NCBI RefSeq assembly: GCF_000003815.2 | Contig: NW_023365693.1 | Location: 41,588-84,601, forward strand | Direction: 5' to 3' | DNA length: 43,014 nucleotides | Origin: Branchiostoma floridae | Taxonomy: Eukaryota; Chordata; Leptocardii; Amphioxiformes; Branchiostomatidae | Shown here: in pieces, positions 21,401 to 31,170 of the stretch | How positions within the stretch are numbered: position 1 is the first letter of the stretch | Layout: the number at the start of each line of letters is the position of its first letter | Made by a program: the position numbers and the translations under genes | The notes under the pieces: generated by a model | Told to the model about the DNA's origin: nothing | Databases searched by the model: none | The model's input: the letters and a program-made list of their open reading frames with translations, nothing else

Positions 21401-24400
21401 CTCCTTGATTTGTGTATGTGCAAGTTTTCAATCATTTCCTCTCCGCGTGCGGAAGTTTGTGACCGACGAGTGTTAGATTTCGTGCGTATAACGTTATAGT
21501 CTTACGTGATTATGATTTCAAGTGTTTCCAAAGTCACCGTTTGATAGAGTATTTGCTGATTGTGTGCGTGTCACGGAGTTTCTCTCCGCGTGTGCAAGTT
21601 CGTGACTGTTAAATTTCGTACGTCTATAGTGTTACGTGTTACTATCGTCGTATGATTTCAAGCGTTTACAATTGCAAAGTCAGCTTTTAAGAGAGTGTTT
21701 GCGTGTAGGTTTTCAGCTGTTTGTGAAGCCTACGTGTCCAAGATTGCGTACACTTGTGGTGATCACCTCTTAAGAGCGCTTTGACGTAATTGTTGTTGAC
21801 AAACGCTTGAGACTTTTAACTCAACGGTCATACATGTGATCTAAAATGTATCTTACATCTGGCGATCGACGTGTGCTTGAGTGCGTAGGCAAGCTAGCTA
21901 TAGCCGGTTAGGAGCGTGTTGACAAATGCTTCAAACTTTTGGCTTTCCCAGCCTTTAATGCCTGCTTACTGCAGACTACGTGCGGGCGCAAGTTCAGACT
22001 GTTTGACGCAATACTTGTTGACATACGATTCAGACTTTCAACTTTCGCAGACTTTACTTGATCTTAAATGCCGCTTACTGCAGACTACGTGTGTGAGAGT
22101 GTGGACACAAGTTCTGGCGACTTGACGTAATTCTTGTTGACATACGCTTTAGACTTTCAACTTTCGCAGACTTTTCATGATATTAACTACGGCTTAAAAC
22201 AAACGATGTGTGATGATGTGTGCGACAGTGCTTAGTCGCACGTTCGCTCTGGTTGCGTTCACTTGACGTTATTATGACTTGTTGACAAACGCTTTAGACT
22301 TTCGACTTTCCAAGTCATTTATGCGATCTTAAAGCAAAGCAAATACCACCATTAAGGGAGTGCCTGCGCAACTTGTAATCTTTACAACAGCAATGCAGAG
22401 CGTTTTGACGTAACTTTGGTTCACAAATGATGCAGACTTTAGACTTTTTTCAGGCTTCTACAGCAAACTACGTGTGTGAGAGTGCGTAGGCAGGTTCTGA
22501 CCAGCAGAGTGTAATACAGCGTATTGACGTAATAGTTGTTGACAAAGGCTTCAGACTCTCAAGTTTCTGAGCCTTCTACTTGATCTCAAATACCGCTTCC
22601 AGCAAACTACGTGCGCGAGAGAGTTCCGACGATTAAAAGAGCGTAACTCGACAGCGAATCGACGTAATTGTTGTTGACTTTCTCAGTCCTTTACACGAAT
22701 GCCGCTTACAGCAGACTACGTTGCATGCACAAGACAGTTCTGATTGCGTCCTGTTGACGCAAGACTTGTTGGCAAACGCTTGACTTCCGACGTTTTAATT
22801 GCTTTACATAAACGGAGAGATCATTCTAGCTCAGTTTACGTGCCGGCCCGTACGTGGGCATGTTATGATCACCTCAAGACTTAGCCTGGTATCCAGCCGT
22901 AATATAGCTCCCGAGTCTCTTCTCTCCTTTTCGTAATTGCGAAGAGAAGAGAAGAAACTCGGGAGCTATATTACGGCTGGATACCAGGCTACTCAAGACT
23001 TGCATCGCTGGAATTCTTGGCAAGGTAAAAGTCGCTGATATGCCAACTAATAAACGTTTTTATGATCTTTTATGACTTTAGTGGAATGTGCAGATAGTTG
23101 CAAAGACACGACTGACAGACACCGAAGGTGGTGAGGTCGTGTGACATAACTGGCCCAGAAGCCAGAGGTCCTGGTTCAAATATACCTAATCTCCAAGCAG
23201 ATCCTACGGTGCCATAAGACAGTATCAAAAGCTGTCAGAGGAGTGAAGCCGGCTTAGGTGCCCGTCTGACTCCCTTTGGCCGGCTACACTCCTTGGCCAG
23301 CTTGTATATTATCCTATGGCACCGTAGGATCTGCTTGGAGCGTCCGACTCCTTTAGGCCAGCTGTACTCCTTGGCCAACTTTGATACTATCTTATGGCGC
23401 GGTAGAATCTGCTTGGAGATTAGGTGTATTTCAATTACAAGTTGATAAGATTCCCTGTATGCAGTAAGCAGTAACTACTGCAATATTTATCACCGTTTCC
23501 ACTTCTGTTTTCGTCAACGAATCATGTCGACCAAAACATGTTGACGTCTCGGGCAGCATCTCAAGTGTTTCCTGTTATTCGGACGCCGCCAAGAGGGAAG
23601 TTATAGCCTGGATAACCAGGCACCACGGAGGGCGATTTTATGACTTTCTCACGTTAGGAACCTTTATACACTGCGTTCCTGAATCCCGTGCGGCGTACGT
23701 AGCACCCTAGCCCCTGGGCCGGCTAATTCGATTTGCGGGGCAAGTTGCTAGGGAAAAGCTAATCTCCAAGCAGATCCTAAGGTAGCGATAAGCTGGCAGA
23801 GGAGTGAAACCGGCCTAGGAGTGTGTTTAGCTACCCAGAGGCCGGCTTCACTCCTCTACCAGATTGTGCTACAGCAGGATCTGCTTGGAGATTAGGGAAA
23901 AGCTGCTGCGTTGTTGTCTGGCTTTCCGGGTTACAAAGCCTGCATCAGAGACTATAGCAGAGTCACGTAGCGTCCGGCGGCGGCCGCAGCTGGGGCTAAT
24001 TTTGTACCAAGACGGGGCGGGCCTCTCGGCGGGGCCGGGCGCTGGCGCGTGCCGTCCATGTTTGCGCGGCTCCCCTCATTGCCTCAACCGTCATGCGTAC
24101 CACCTGTTACAGAGAACGTGCCGGGAGACTCGTCTGCAAGCAGATGTACGATGGAGGCCCGTATGTTTTAACTCGTTACCTTCTTACGCCTCACTCCATT
24201 TTCGGTTTTTCGGTCTAGCGATTACCTATAGATGTCCGGTATTTAAAAAAAAAAACAGATTTAGAGGTATTACGTCGACGGTCGGTAGTTTCAAACAGTT
24301 TGCAACCTCCGTCCGTCGACTAGCCTGGTTACCAAACCCCAGCCCGATCTCAAGTATCTATCGTACAAGGGCCTGGCCGGATGGCATAGGCCGGGTTCTC

Positions 24401-24986
24401 AATTTTGCCTCAGATAATGGGCAAAAAACTCCACCAATAAACAGCAGCAGGATCAGCAAGTTAGAGGTAATCACACCCCTACCATGATTGGTTAAAGACC
24501 CCCAACTGTATTTTTTGAATCCATAACAGTGACCACCAAGTACCTGATTCGCTACTGTGGTAGCCTGCTGACCAACTGTGGTGTGTTGTAGCTGGCTACC
24601 TGTGGTGTGAGTGGTCATAAATCCTATAGGTTCTTCTCCCTCTGATCAAGGGCCTTGAGAACCTTTCTACAGCCATCCTGCCAGACCCCAACACGAAAGA
24701 TATTTTTGAGGTTGGGGCATGGTATCCAGGCTATGATATCTTGATATCCTTAAATACCCTGTTCTTTAAAACAAAGGATATAGGTTACCCCGCAGATAAA
24801 GGTGAAGTAGGAAAGAAAGAAGCATATCTGACCTTGGTTCTTGCTAATCCCCGGCTCCCCGCGCCCCTCGCACACCCAGCTCAGCACGTCGAACAGCGTC
24901 GAGCCGCACAGGTACGCAGAGCTGGCGGGAGCCGCGCAGCCAATCAGCGACAGACACGTCATCAGCAACACTCCTGACGGACTCAT
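18453..24986 (-). CDS. ILP: Insulin-like peptide precursor
   Basis: Two coding exons on the minus strand: 24986-24833 (ATG, signal peptide, B chain) and 18727-18453 (C peptide, A chain, C-terminal extension). They are joined by a 6.1-kb phase-1 intron (CAA G|GTCAGA ... TTCAG|AT), the position and phase typical of insulin genes. The precursor is 142 residues. The B chain LCGSTLFDVLSWVCEGRG has the C-x11-C spacing; the A chain CCFNVCTFDTLESYC has CC-x3-C-x8-C, so all six disulphide cysteines are present. An RR site (FSRRVR) precedes the A chain, but no dibasic site follows the B chain. After the A chain comes a 48-residue acidic extension, reminiscent of IGF D/E domains. The signal peptide probably ends at ASSA just before YLCGS. 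An AG acceptor (24994-24993) six bases upstream of the ATG indicates a 5' UTR intron; an in-frame ATG at 25025 is less likely as the start. Expected role: secreted ligand of an insulin/IGF-type receptor. Confidence 0.9.
18934..19264. mobile_element. Inverted-repeat element with CAGGG termini and ACTTGCCC motifs
   Basis: The left end CAGGGTTGGACAAGT is partly matched by the right end, whose reverse complement reads CAGGGATAAACAAGT. The inside holds many copies of ACTTGCCCGA and its complement TCGGGCAAGT. CAGGG termini are common in hAT-type elements. Target-site duplication is unclear because the flank is a TATACATG repeat. It lies in the large intron of the insulin-like gene. Confidence 0.5.
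19265..19490. repeat. AT-rich degenerate tandem repeat
   Basis: Irregular repeats of TGTTGATGTATATATG and TATATGATGACG, with spacing from about 45 to 75 bp. Intronic. Confidence 0.65.
19741..20226. mobile_element. Possible TTAA-flanked non-autonomous element
   Basis: TTAA (19741-19744) is followed by GATCTCATTGATG; the other end reads CATCAATGAGACC followed by TTAA (20223-20226). Inverted ends match 12 of 13 and sit directly inside TTAA on both sides, the target of piggyBac-type elements. There is no coding capacity. The termini are not the usual CCC type, so the class is uncertain. Confidence 0.5.
20347..20796. mobile_element. Non-autonomous inverted-repeat element (family P)
   Basis: Ends AGGGCTGGGTATCGGTAC (from 20357) and GTACCGGTACCCAGCCCT (to 20786) form terminal inverted repeats of about 18 bp. 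Flanks AGTCCCGTCT (20347-20356) and AGTCCCGGCT (20787-20796) form a 10-bp duplication with one mismatch. The inside holds many repeats of GGTCCAGGTCCGG. A decayed relative in the opposite orientation is at 29133-29417. Confidence 0.7.
20860..21160. other. Intronic DNA of the insulin-like gene
   Basis: No exon or repeat recognised. It ends near the first unit of the degenerate array that follows. Confidence 0.3.
21161..22860. repeat. Degenerate tandem arrays in the insulin-like gene's intron
   Basis: Two old arrays. The first (about 21161-21760) repeats GCGTGTGCAAGTTTGTGACTG. The second (about 21780-22860) has eight or more units of roughly 100-150 bp, each containing TTGACGTAAT or a variant, then TTGTTGACAAACGCTT, AGACTTTCAACTTTC and GCAGACTACGTG. 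Units are far from identical, so the array is ancient or drifting. The TGACGTAA boxes are at 21782, 22123, 22264, 22406, 22525 and 22660, with TTGACGCAA variants at 22003 and 22754. Confidence 0.7.
22873..23000. mobile_element. 110-bp palindromic MITE (family B) with 9-bp target duplication
   Basis: Terminal arms of 35 bp are perfect reverse complements, beginning TAGCCTGGTATCCAGCCG (22882) and ending CGGCTGGATACCAGGCTA (22991). The palindrome continues as CTCTTCTCT opposite AGAGAAGAG around a short loop. The flanks are an exact 9-bp direct repeat, CTCAAGACT (22873-22881 and 22992-23000). This indicates a recent insertion. Confidence 0.9.
23186..23423. mobile_element. Inverted-repeat element (family C), long copy
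   Basis: Begins CTAATCTCCAAGCAGATCC and ends with the reverse complement GCTTGGAGATTAG. An internal GCACCGTAGGATCTGCTTGG at about 23320 suggests two nested or partly duplicated ends. CCGGCTTAGG and CTCCTTGGCCAG phrases are shared with the copies at 23761 and 38957. Confidence 0.7.
23424..23749. other. Intronic DNA between family C elements
   Basis: No exon seen. A TAGCCTGGATAACCAGGC phrase at about 23607 is a short family B-like relic. Confidence 0.35.
23750..23904. mobile_element. Inverted-repeat element (family C) with 11-bp target duplication
   Basis: The element spans 23761-23893, starting AATCTCCAAGCAGATCCT and ending AGGATCTGCTTGGAGATT. It is flanked by a perfect direct repeat, AGGGAAAAGCT, at 23750-23760 and 23894-23904. 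Inner inverted repeats (GCTGGCAGAGGAGTGAA and its partner) make nearly the whole element a hairpin. Confidence 0.85.
24320..24736. mobile_element. Possible longer family B element
   Basis: The left end TAGCCTGGTTACCAAACCCC and the right end GGTTGGGGCATGGTATCC then AGGCTA are imperfect inverted repeats. The inside includes a GTGGT/ACCAC-rich stretch around 24530-24610. No clear target duplication and no coding capacity. Confidence 0.5.
24744..24808. mobile_element. Half of a family A element
   Basis: Reads AAATACCCTGTTCTTTAAAA then GGATATAGG then AGATAAAGGTGAA, the right arm of the family. The left arm is missing. It lies 24 bp from the B-chain exon's splice donor. Confidence 0.6.
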
Positions 24987-25019
24987 GGTCGTCTGCAACA
25001 CAGAGGTGTAGGAAGTAAT

Positions 25020-25020
25020 C

Positions 25021-25052
<32 letters not shown>

Positions 25053-25055
25053 GTA
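25020..25055. repeat. (CAAT)n microsatellite
   Basis: A short run of CAAT units just upstream of the B-chain exon, inside the inferred 5' UTR intron. Confidence 0.8.
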
Positions 25056-25129
25056 TATCAATTATGTAATCAATAAGCAGCTCATTGACCAATTCTTCTA
25101 TACGGCAAGTTTATGGCTACCTATAGCCC

Positions 25130-26195
25130 CTTAGGAATTAAAGCTTGTTGGAGGCTAGGGCCACCTAAAGCCTCTTAGGAAGGCCTATTAGTATTAGATG
25201 GAGGAAAGCCTGGGGGCAAGAATATATGGTTGATGAAGGCCTATCCGTAACCCCTCAGGAAGAAGGCCTGTGGAGACTTGGACTATCCATAGCTTGAAGG
25301 ATGCTGGGGCTACCTGTAGCCCCTTAGGAATGCCTGAGTGGGGGCTAGGACTATCCATAACGCTTGTGGAAGGCCTGGTGTAAGACTAACGGCCTGGTGA
25401 GGCCTGGTGGAAGCTAAGACTACCAGTAAACCCGTAGGAAGGCCTTGTGGGGGCTAGGCGGAGGCAAGGGCTATCCGTACCCTTAACGGAAGGCCTGGTG
25501 GAGGCTAGGACTAATCAAAGCCCCGTAGAAGGCCTGGTGGAGGCTAAGACTAGATAAGCATAGTCCTTAGGTAGGCCTGGTGGAGGCTAAGACTACATAA
25601 GCATAGTCCTTAGGAAAGCCTGGTGGAGGCTAAGGCCATCCGTACCCCCGTAGGAAGGCCTGGTGGAGGCTAAGACTACATAAGCATAGTCCTTAGGAAA
25701 GCCTGGTGGAGGCTAAGACCATCCGTACCTCCGTAGGAAGGCCTGGCAGAGGCTATGACTAGATAAGCACTATCAGCACACGTTTCTCAGCGGGAGCATC
25801 AGACCCTTGTGTCAGATGCTTCTGGTTTGTCCTTGGCAGGAATAGAGGCTTGGACTATCCAAGACTCCTTAGGAAAGCCTGGTGGAGGCTAAGACTATCC
25901 GTGCCCCCGTAGGAAGGCCTGGTGGACGCTAGGACTATCTCCGTACCTTACCCTTAGGAAACCCTGGTGGAGGCTAGGACAAACGGGGTGGGTTGATGAG
26001 GCCTGTTGGAGGCTAAAACTAGATAAGCATAGTCCTTAGGTAGGCCTGGTGGAGGCTAAGACCATCCGTACCTCCGTAGGAAGGCCTGGCAGAGGCTATG
26101 ATTAGATAAGCGCTATCAGCGCAAGTTCCTCAGCGGGAGCATCAAACCTTGTGTCAGATGCTTCTGGTTTGTCCTTGGCAGGAACAGAGACCAGA
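25130..26195. repeat. Complex minisatellite with higher-order duplication
   Basis: Units of about 40-60 bp share AGGCCTGGTGGAGGCTAAGA, then ACTA or CCATCCGTACC, then a CCTTAGGA box. A block of about 65 bp around CAGCGGGAGCATCA and TCAGATGCTTCTGGTTTGTC occurs twice (about 25775-25841 and 26117-26182), so units were amplified in groups. It lies in the inferred first intron of the insulin-like gene. Confidence 0.8.
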
Positions 26196-26284
26196 TAAAA
26201 GGCGCCGGGAGTCCGGACCTGCCCCGGGTGATGACGGAGGGGCCGCGGGGCCCGACACGGTCTGCTGCCGCCGGGTCTGATTGA

Positions 26285-27480
26285 CGACCCGGTCGTGCCC
26301 CTGTCTGGGGCTCAAGACGCTACCAGCCAAGCTCCTGAAGGAAAATCTGTCTTCTTATCAACAAACTTGACGAGCGTCTTGGAAGGGTAGGACCGACTTT
26401 GTAGACTGGTAGCCAAAGCTACTGTGGTCGACAGCAATAATTGGCAATACAGCTATTTTTTCTGCTCAACACACCTATTTTGCTGCACACAGACACACAG
26501 ACACACATATAAACACATAGACACACAGATAGACACACACAGATAGACACAGAGACAGACACACAGACAGACACACTCATAGACACAGCGACACACATAC
26601 AGACACACTCATAGACACACCAGACACCACAGATAAACACACACAGGCAGACACATAGACAGGCATACAGACAGCAGGCAGACACACTCATAGACACACA
26701 CACACAGACACACAGATAGACACACACATACAGACACACAGATAGACACACACATAGACACACAGATAGATACACAGAGACACGACAGTCAGACACGCAG
26801 GCACACACACAGACACGCAGGCAGACACATAGACAGACATACAGACATGCAGACACACAGACAGATACACAGAGACACGACAGACAAACACACACTCAGG
26901 CACACAGACACACAGGCACGGACACACAGAGAGACACACATACAGACACACAGACAGACAGACATACAGGCAGACACACAGTCAAATTCAAAGCAATATC
27001 TCCATTTTTCATTTTGAGGTAAATATTTGTCTTGGCGAATGTCTTGGAAGGTGAGGGCCGACTTTCTTGAAGGCCAGGCGCTACGACAGAAATAAGAGCA
27101 CGTGCAAACTTAAGATTTATGCGGCTGTGTCGAACGGTTGTCTGGTTCTTAAGACGTGATCAGCCAAAGTCTTGACAGATTGTTCTGTACTTGGCGAACG
27201 TCTTAAAGGGGAAGGCCAATTTTAAGGAAAAAATAGCTTAGTCTAGATTTTAATTTAGCGGCTTGTCGCACGGTTGTCTGGAGTTAAAGACTGGAGCAGC
27301 CAAGGTGTCGTCCGTAGATTTATCTTGTCCTGCTGTTGGCAAATGTTTCAAGGACTTTCCGCTTCTGAGTTGCAATAAACAACCAAGATTTGGCTCACTT
27401 TGTTTCACTTTCATTCCACTTTCACTTGCCAGCATCCCGCTATTGGCAAATGTTTTAAGGACATAGCCGACTTTCTGCTG
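26285..27480. repeat. Degenerate ~130-bp repeats interrupted by a CA-rich microsatellite
   Basis: Units with GCCAAAGTCTTGACAG, GGCGAACGTCTT and AAGGCCGACTTT recur near 26285, 27030, 27119 and 27251. Between about 26485 and 26982 lies a long array of ACAGACACACAG variants. The Cys/Val-rich minus-strand reading frames here are only translations of this microsatellite. Confidence 0.7.
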
Positions 27481-28149
27481 TTGAGTTGCAAAAAATAAAA
27501 ACACAACCAAGAATGAATTTCAAAAAATGATTTACTTCATTTTACTTCGCTTTCACTTGCACTTGTATAGAACATGAAAATTCTGGAAGTAAGGTTTCAT
27601 CCTTCTAGCTAGCTGTAGTACAGCATTTGTGAAAAAGTCAAAACTTTTTTGCTTCCTTTGTTTTGAAAAGATACATTTTAATTTGAAATTATTATAGCAC
27701 CTTGTTAGAACCCGGATTTTGGGCCGAATGCCCTGCATGCAGTTCCACCCTAAGACCCCACACAAATACGAAAACATAAAAAAACACAAAACAACTATGG
27801 TGCATAAAGTCGACCGTGAAGGAGTCTGTTGACCCAGGCTATTCCCCGCGGCGGCAAAACACAAGCCTAGCCACATTCTTGTCTTAAGGACAACGTCTTG
27901 GAGGGAACGCCTTATCTTAAACTCCTTCAAGTGGTCCCTGGTCACTAAGATTAGTAAGAAACAGGTCCCGGGGGAGATACTGTATGTCTCAAGGGGTGAG
28001 AAGGACCCTTAAATACGTAACCTTTCCGGTTGATAAACTTTAAAATTTTTAACCTTGACTTTCTTGCTTTTGGACAGACGAGGACATTGTGGCACTGCAC
28101 TCAAGTTAAAAACCTATGTTTACAGTGTCACATACGCAGTACAGGCAGA
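27480..28149. other. Intronic or intergenic DNA without recognised features
   Basis: AT-rich at first, then with CTTAAGGAC-type phrases resembling the degenerate repeats upstream. No exon could be supported. Confidence 0.3.
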
Positions 28150-28323
28150 AGGTAAAGGTAGTCTTTTACATTACCTCCCCGACCGCACCTTGGTGAATTG
28201 AGGAAGGTCGTGTAAAGTACAGTGCCCTACCCAAGGGCGCAACGTCCGGGGCACAGCGAGAATCGAACTCGGGACCTCTAGGTTCCGAGCCGAACACTCT
28301 ACCAGCCCTCGCCAGGACGCCAC
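28150..28323 (-). mobile_element. tRNA-derived SINE relic
   Basis: On the minus strand a tRNA-like head carries an A-box-like GGTAGAGTGTTCGG and a B box GAGTTCGATTC. It is followed by a body reading GCCCTTGGGTAGGGCACTGT, then TTTACACGACC and CCTCAATTCACCAAGGTG, a phrase typical of metazoan tRNA-SINE bodies. The head is not a clean tRNA cloverleaf. Confidence 0.7.
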
Positions 28324-28429
28324 GATAAAAAAAACTATTCAACCTTGACTTGTGTAAGGTCTAGAGCGTGCGCAACTTCAATGAGATGCGAAAGGTTCGA
28401 GTTGTTTCGCTTATGTAATGGTGGGTGTC

Positions 28430-28625
28430 TGACTCAACCCCCAGATGCCTTGGGTTACAGTCCTCTGATATGCTCCAATGTTGTGCCTTTGGGAAAGGTA
28501 CTTTATACAAATTTCCTCACTTCACTCAGGTGGAAATGAGTATCAAGCTTCAGTTAAGGCAATCTCCGTATAGGAAGTTCTAGGTCAAACGCCCTACCAC
28601 TAGGCCACGTCGACGCCAAAACTTT
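28430..28625. mobile_element. SINE fragments
   Basis: Plus-strand body fragment GTGCCTTTGGGAAAGGTACT then TTCACTCAGGTGGAAATG at about 28484-28540. A minus-strand tRNA-like head GTGGCCTAGTGGTAGGGCG lies at about 28593-28611. The two fragments point in opposite directions and are both truncated. Confidence 0.55.
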
Positions 28626-29132
28626 GAAACAGTCGAGACGAGAAAGAGCCGGCGTCACAAGTGGCCAGGTTCGTCCTTAAGAACCCAGCTGGGTAGATAT
28701 GTCTTAAGGCTTAAGAAGCAAATCTTAGACCTTGTGTACGAAACGTATCCGGTAGATAAAGATTAAGGACAAGCTCAACGTCTTAACCTTAACTGCGGGC
28801 GGCACCACAATGTAAGACGGCAAAGATGAAAAGGACTCAAGCGACAAGGAACTGAACGGGTAGATATCTCTCAAGGAGCAAGACTTGTGTACGCATGACT
28901 TCCGTTTTATGATTCTGAACCTTGACGTTTCCATCTTGACTTGCAATGGAAGACTTAGACTTAAACTTCAACTGGATTCAACTGGACTGTTTAAAAACAT
29001 AGAAGTTCAGACGAAAGCCATTTAGATCAGACTAAATCAAGAGGAACGTTTGAGCCTTATTTACGTAACGATTCCCACTGGTAAAAGTTACAGACTAACG
29101 TATAAGCCGTTAGCCGGCCAAATACTTGAGAC

Positions 29133-29417
29133 TATTGGTGAGTACCGGTACAGAAAATTCAGGTCCAGGTCCGGTTCAGGTCCAGAGGATCAGGTCCAGG
29201 TCCGGACTTGAACCTGGACCTAATTATCTGTGAAAACTTGTGAATTGGTGATTCTCAAAGCAATGGTCCAAGTGTCCAAAACACGTGAATCTGTTCAGTG
29301 TAATCGGTCCAAAATCCGGTCCAATGATTTTTTTCCAGATCCGGTTTTTCCGGACCAGTCCAACAAGAAAAACCGTTTTGTACCGGTGCACTTGACCGGA
29401 ACCCACCCCTACTTGAG
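29133..29417. mobile_element. Decayed family P element, reverse orientation
   Basis: Shares GTACCGGTACAGAAAATTC, CAGGTCCAGGTCCGG and CAAGAAAAACCGTTTTGTAC with the element at 20357, but in reverse order. Ends are eroded; the right end reads GAACCCACCCCTA. Confidence 0.65.
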
Positions 29418-29419
29418 AC

Positions 29420-30427
29420 AGCGGAGACGAGTACATGTGTTATCAGAGCCGTTGTGTTATCTGCTTCAAGCGTAAGAGTCATCCTTATAAATCTAAAAAT
29501 AGGTTCACTTCAGACAGGGCCCGGGGGTTTAGATACACAAGACTCAGAAGTGTTCTATTTATTCTTCTGCTTGTTTACAGTGCCGCAAGACAAGCGTGTT
29601 GTGACAACACTCCTTCTTCTAAGATGTTTCATGTCTTTGACTAGTTGGAGGCTTTCCAGAACGCCTTGGGTTCAGTCTTAAGCTGGACCGAAACGTTAAC
29701 GTCCTGACAAGAGCGGGACCAATATGTGTATGAAATTCAATCTCTCAGATTGAAAATAAGGAAATTAGCTCAGATTATCACTCTCTTATATATCATACGC
29801 TATATACCCACCTAGACTGTATAGTCAGCACTAGTATTCGGGTAGTCTCTTTGCAATGATATTCATCACCGTTCATTGTTACATGCATACAACCAAATAT
29901 TCCCTATCTTATTTCTACCATATACTTTCAATTAGCCTACGGGCATGAGTTTCTTATAGGTTGTAGCACCTGGGACTGGAGGAGACGCTAAAATAACAAC
30001 ACCGGGAAGCTAGCAACTACAGGACGCATTTGTCAATTTTTAACTTTTACGACAAGAAGTGTGTAATAATGAATACGTAGGAAGTTGGTAGCTAAGCTAG
30101 ATCCAGAGAGACCGAGGAATGAACACACAAACATCGGAAGCAATGATGTTGTTGCCAAAATAAGACGGTCCGAATTCCCGCCGATGGAGGTCACGCCAAA
30201 TGGCATAATCACGAGTCGTCTGCCAGAGCGGCTGGGCGGCCACTTGTAGGAATGTTTTGGAAGTCTCGAAGAAGGTTTGAGACGTCTCAAGACCGCGGGA
30301 AACATTTCAAGAAGTTGGAAACAAAATTCCTCCAGATGGAAGAACCCAGACAGTCGAGCGTCTTCGGGTCAGGAGTTCGCGCCGATGTTTTTCTTCCGTC
30401 GTCTGAGCGTTTTCAAATTCTGTGTTT
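29420..30427. other. Non-coding DNA, no recognised feature
   Basis: Mixed-composition DNA inside the inferred first intron of the insulin-like gene. No exon, RNA gene or element end could be supported. Confidence 0.3.
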
Positions 30428-30770
30428 TGTTCTTCTCTAGTCTAGTCTAGTCTAGTCTAGTCTACTCTGTTCTGTTTTTCGTCCCGTCCCGTTCCGTTCC
30501 GTTCTATTCTATTCTGCTCTCTCCTGTTCTGTTCTGTTCTATTCTATTCTATTCTATCCTGTTCTATTCTATTCTATTCTATTCTATTCTATTCTATTCT
30601 ATCCTGTTCTATTCTATTCTATCCTATCCTGTTCTAGTCTATTCTGTTCTATTCTATTCTGTTCTCTATGCTATTCTGTTCTATGTTATTCTATTCTATC
30701 ACTATTTGTTCAATTTGGTTTTATTCTATCCCTATCTATTCTATTCTTTCTCATACTCTGTTCTGTTCTA
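30428..30770. repeat. (TTCTA)n pentanucleotide satellite
   Basis: A long imperfect run of CTATT and CTGTT pentamers, starting with a TAGTC variant. The same family occurs at 33040-33275. Confidence 0.9.
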
Positions 30771-31170
30771 CTCTCTATATTTTAGGCCTCTGTTCAATCT
30801 TGTAGCTAAGCTAATATTAATTTTTATTCTGTAATGTTCTATACTATACTACATTACACCATACTATATTACCATGACATAAATCTATATTCTATGCTAT
30901 TCTACTTTAGTCGAAAACAACAGGTGCAGTTTCGGTCCCATCTCGACAATGCCCCCGCCCCAGTCCTCGGACCGACCCTGACCTGCACCACAGCTTGCAT
31001 CATGTACAGATATGCGCGAGGTTGTGATATGATAGGGGCGCTGTTTACGCGCTACACTAGTAGTCTCTACCAGACTCCGGAGAGATTAGAATACAGAACC
31101 AATGTACGAAAACTGTATTGTTAACCTTCTCTCTGCTGCCTAACCTAACCTATAACCAATAGCAAACTGG

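Noticed and set aside
23864-24487. 207-residue plus-strand open frame
   Set aside because: It starts inside a family C element and runs through unrelated repeat DNA and part of a family B-like element. The composition is not protein-like and no splice structure fits.
24987-25025. Earlier in-frame ATG for the insulin-like precursor
   Set aside because: An N-terminal extension would precede the hydrophobic signal core, and a good AG acceptor lies between this ATG and the one at 24986-24984.
26419-26977. Cys/Val-rich minus-strand frames resembling membrane or toxin-like peptides
   Set aside because: They are translations of a CA-rich microsatellite.
28255-28323. A tRNA gene on the minus strand
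   Set aside because: A- and B-box-like sequences are present, but the stems do not form a clean cloverleaf and a SINE body follows directly, so it is a SINE head.
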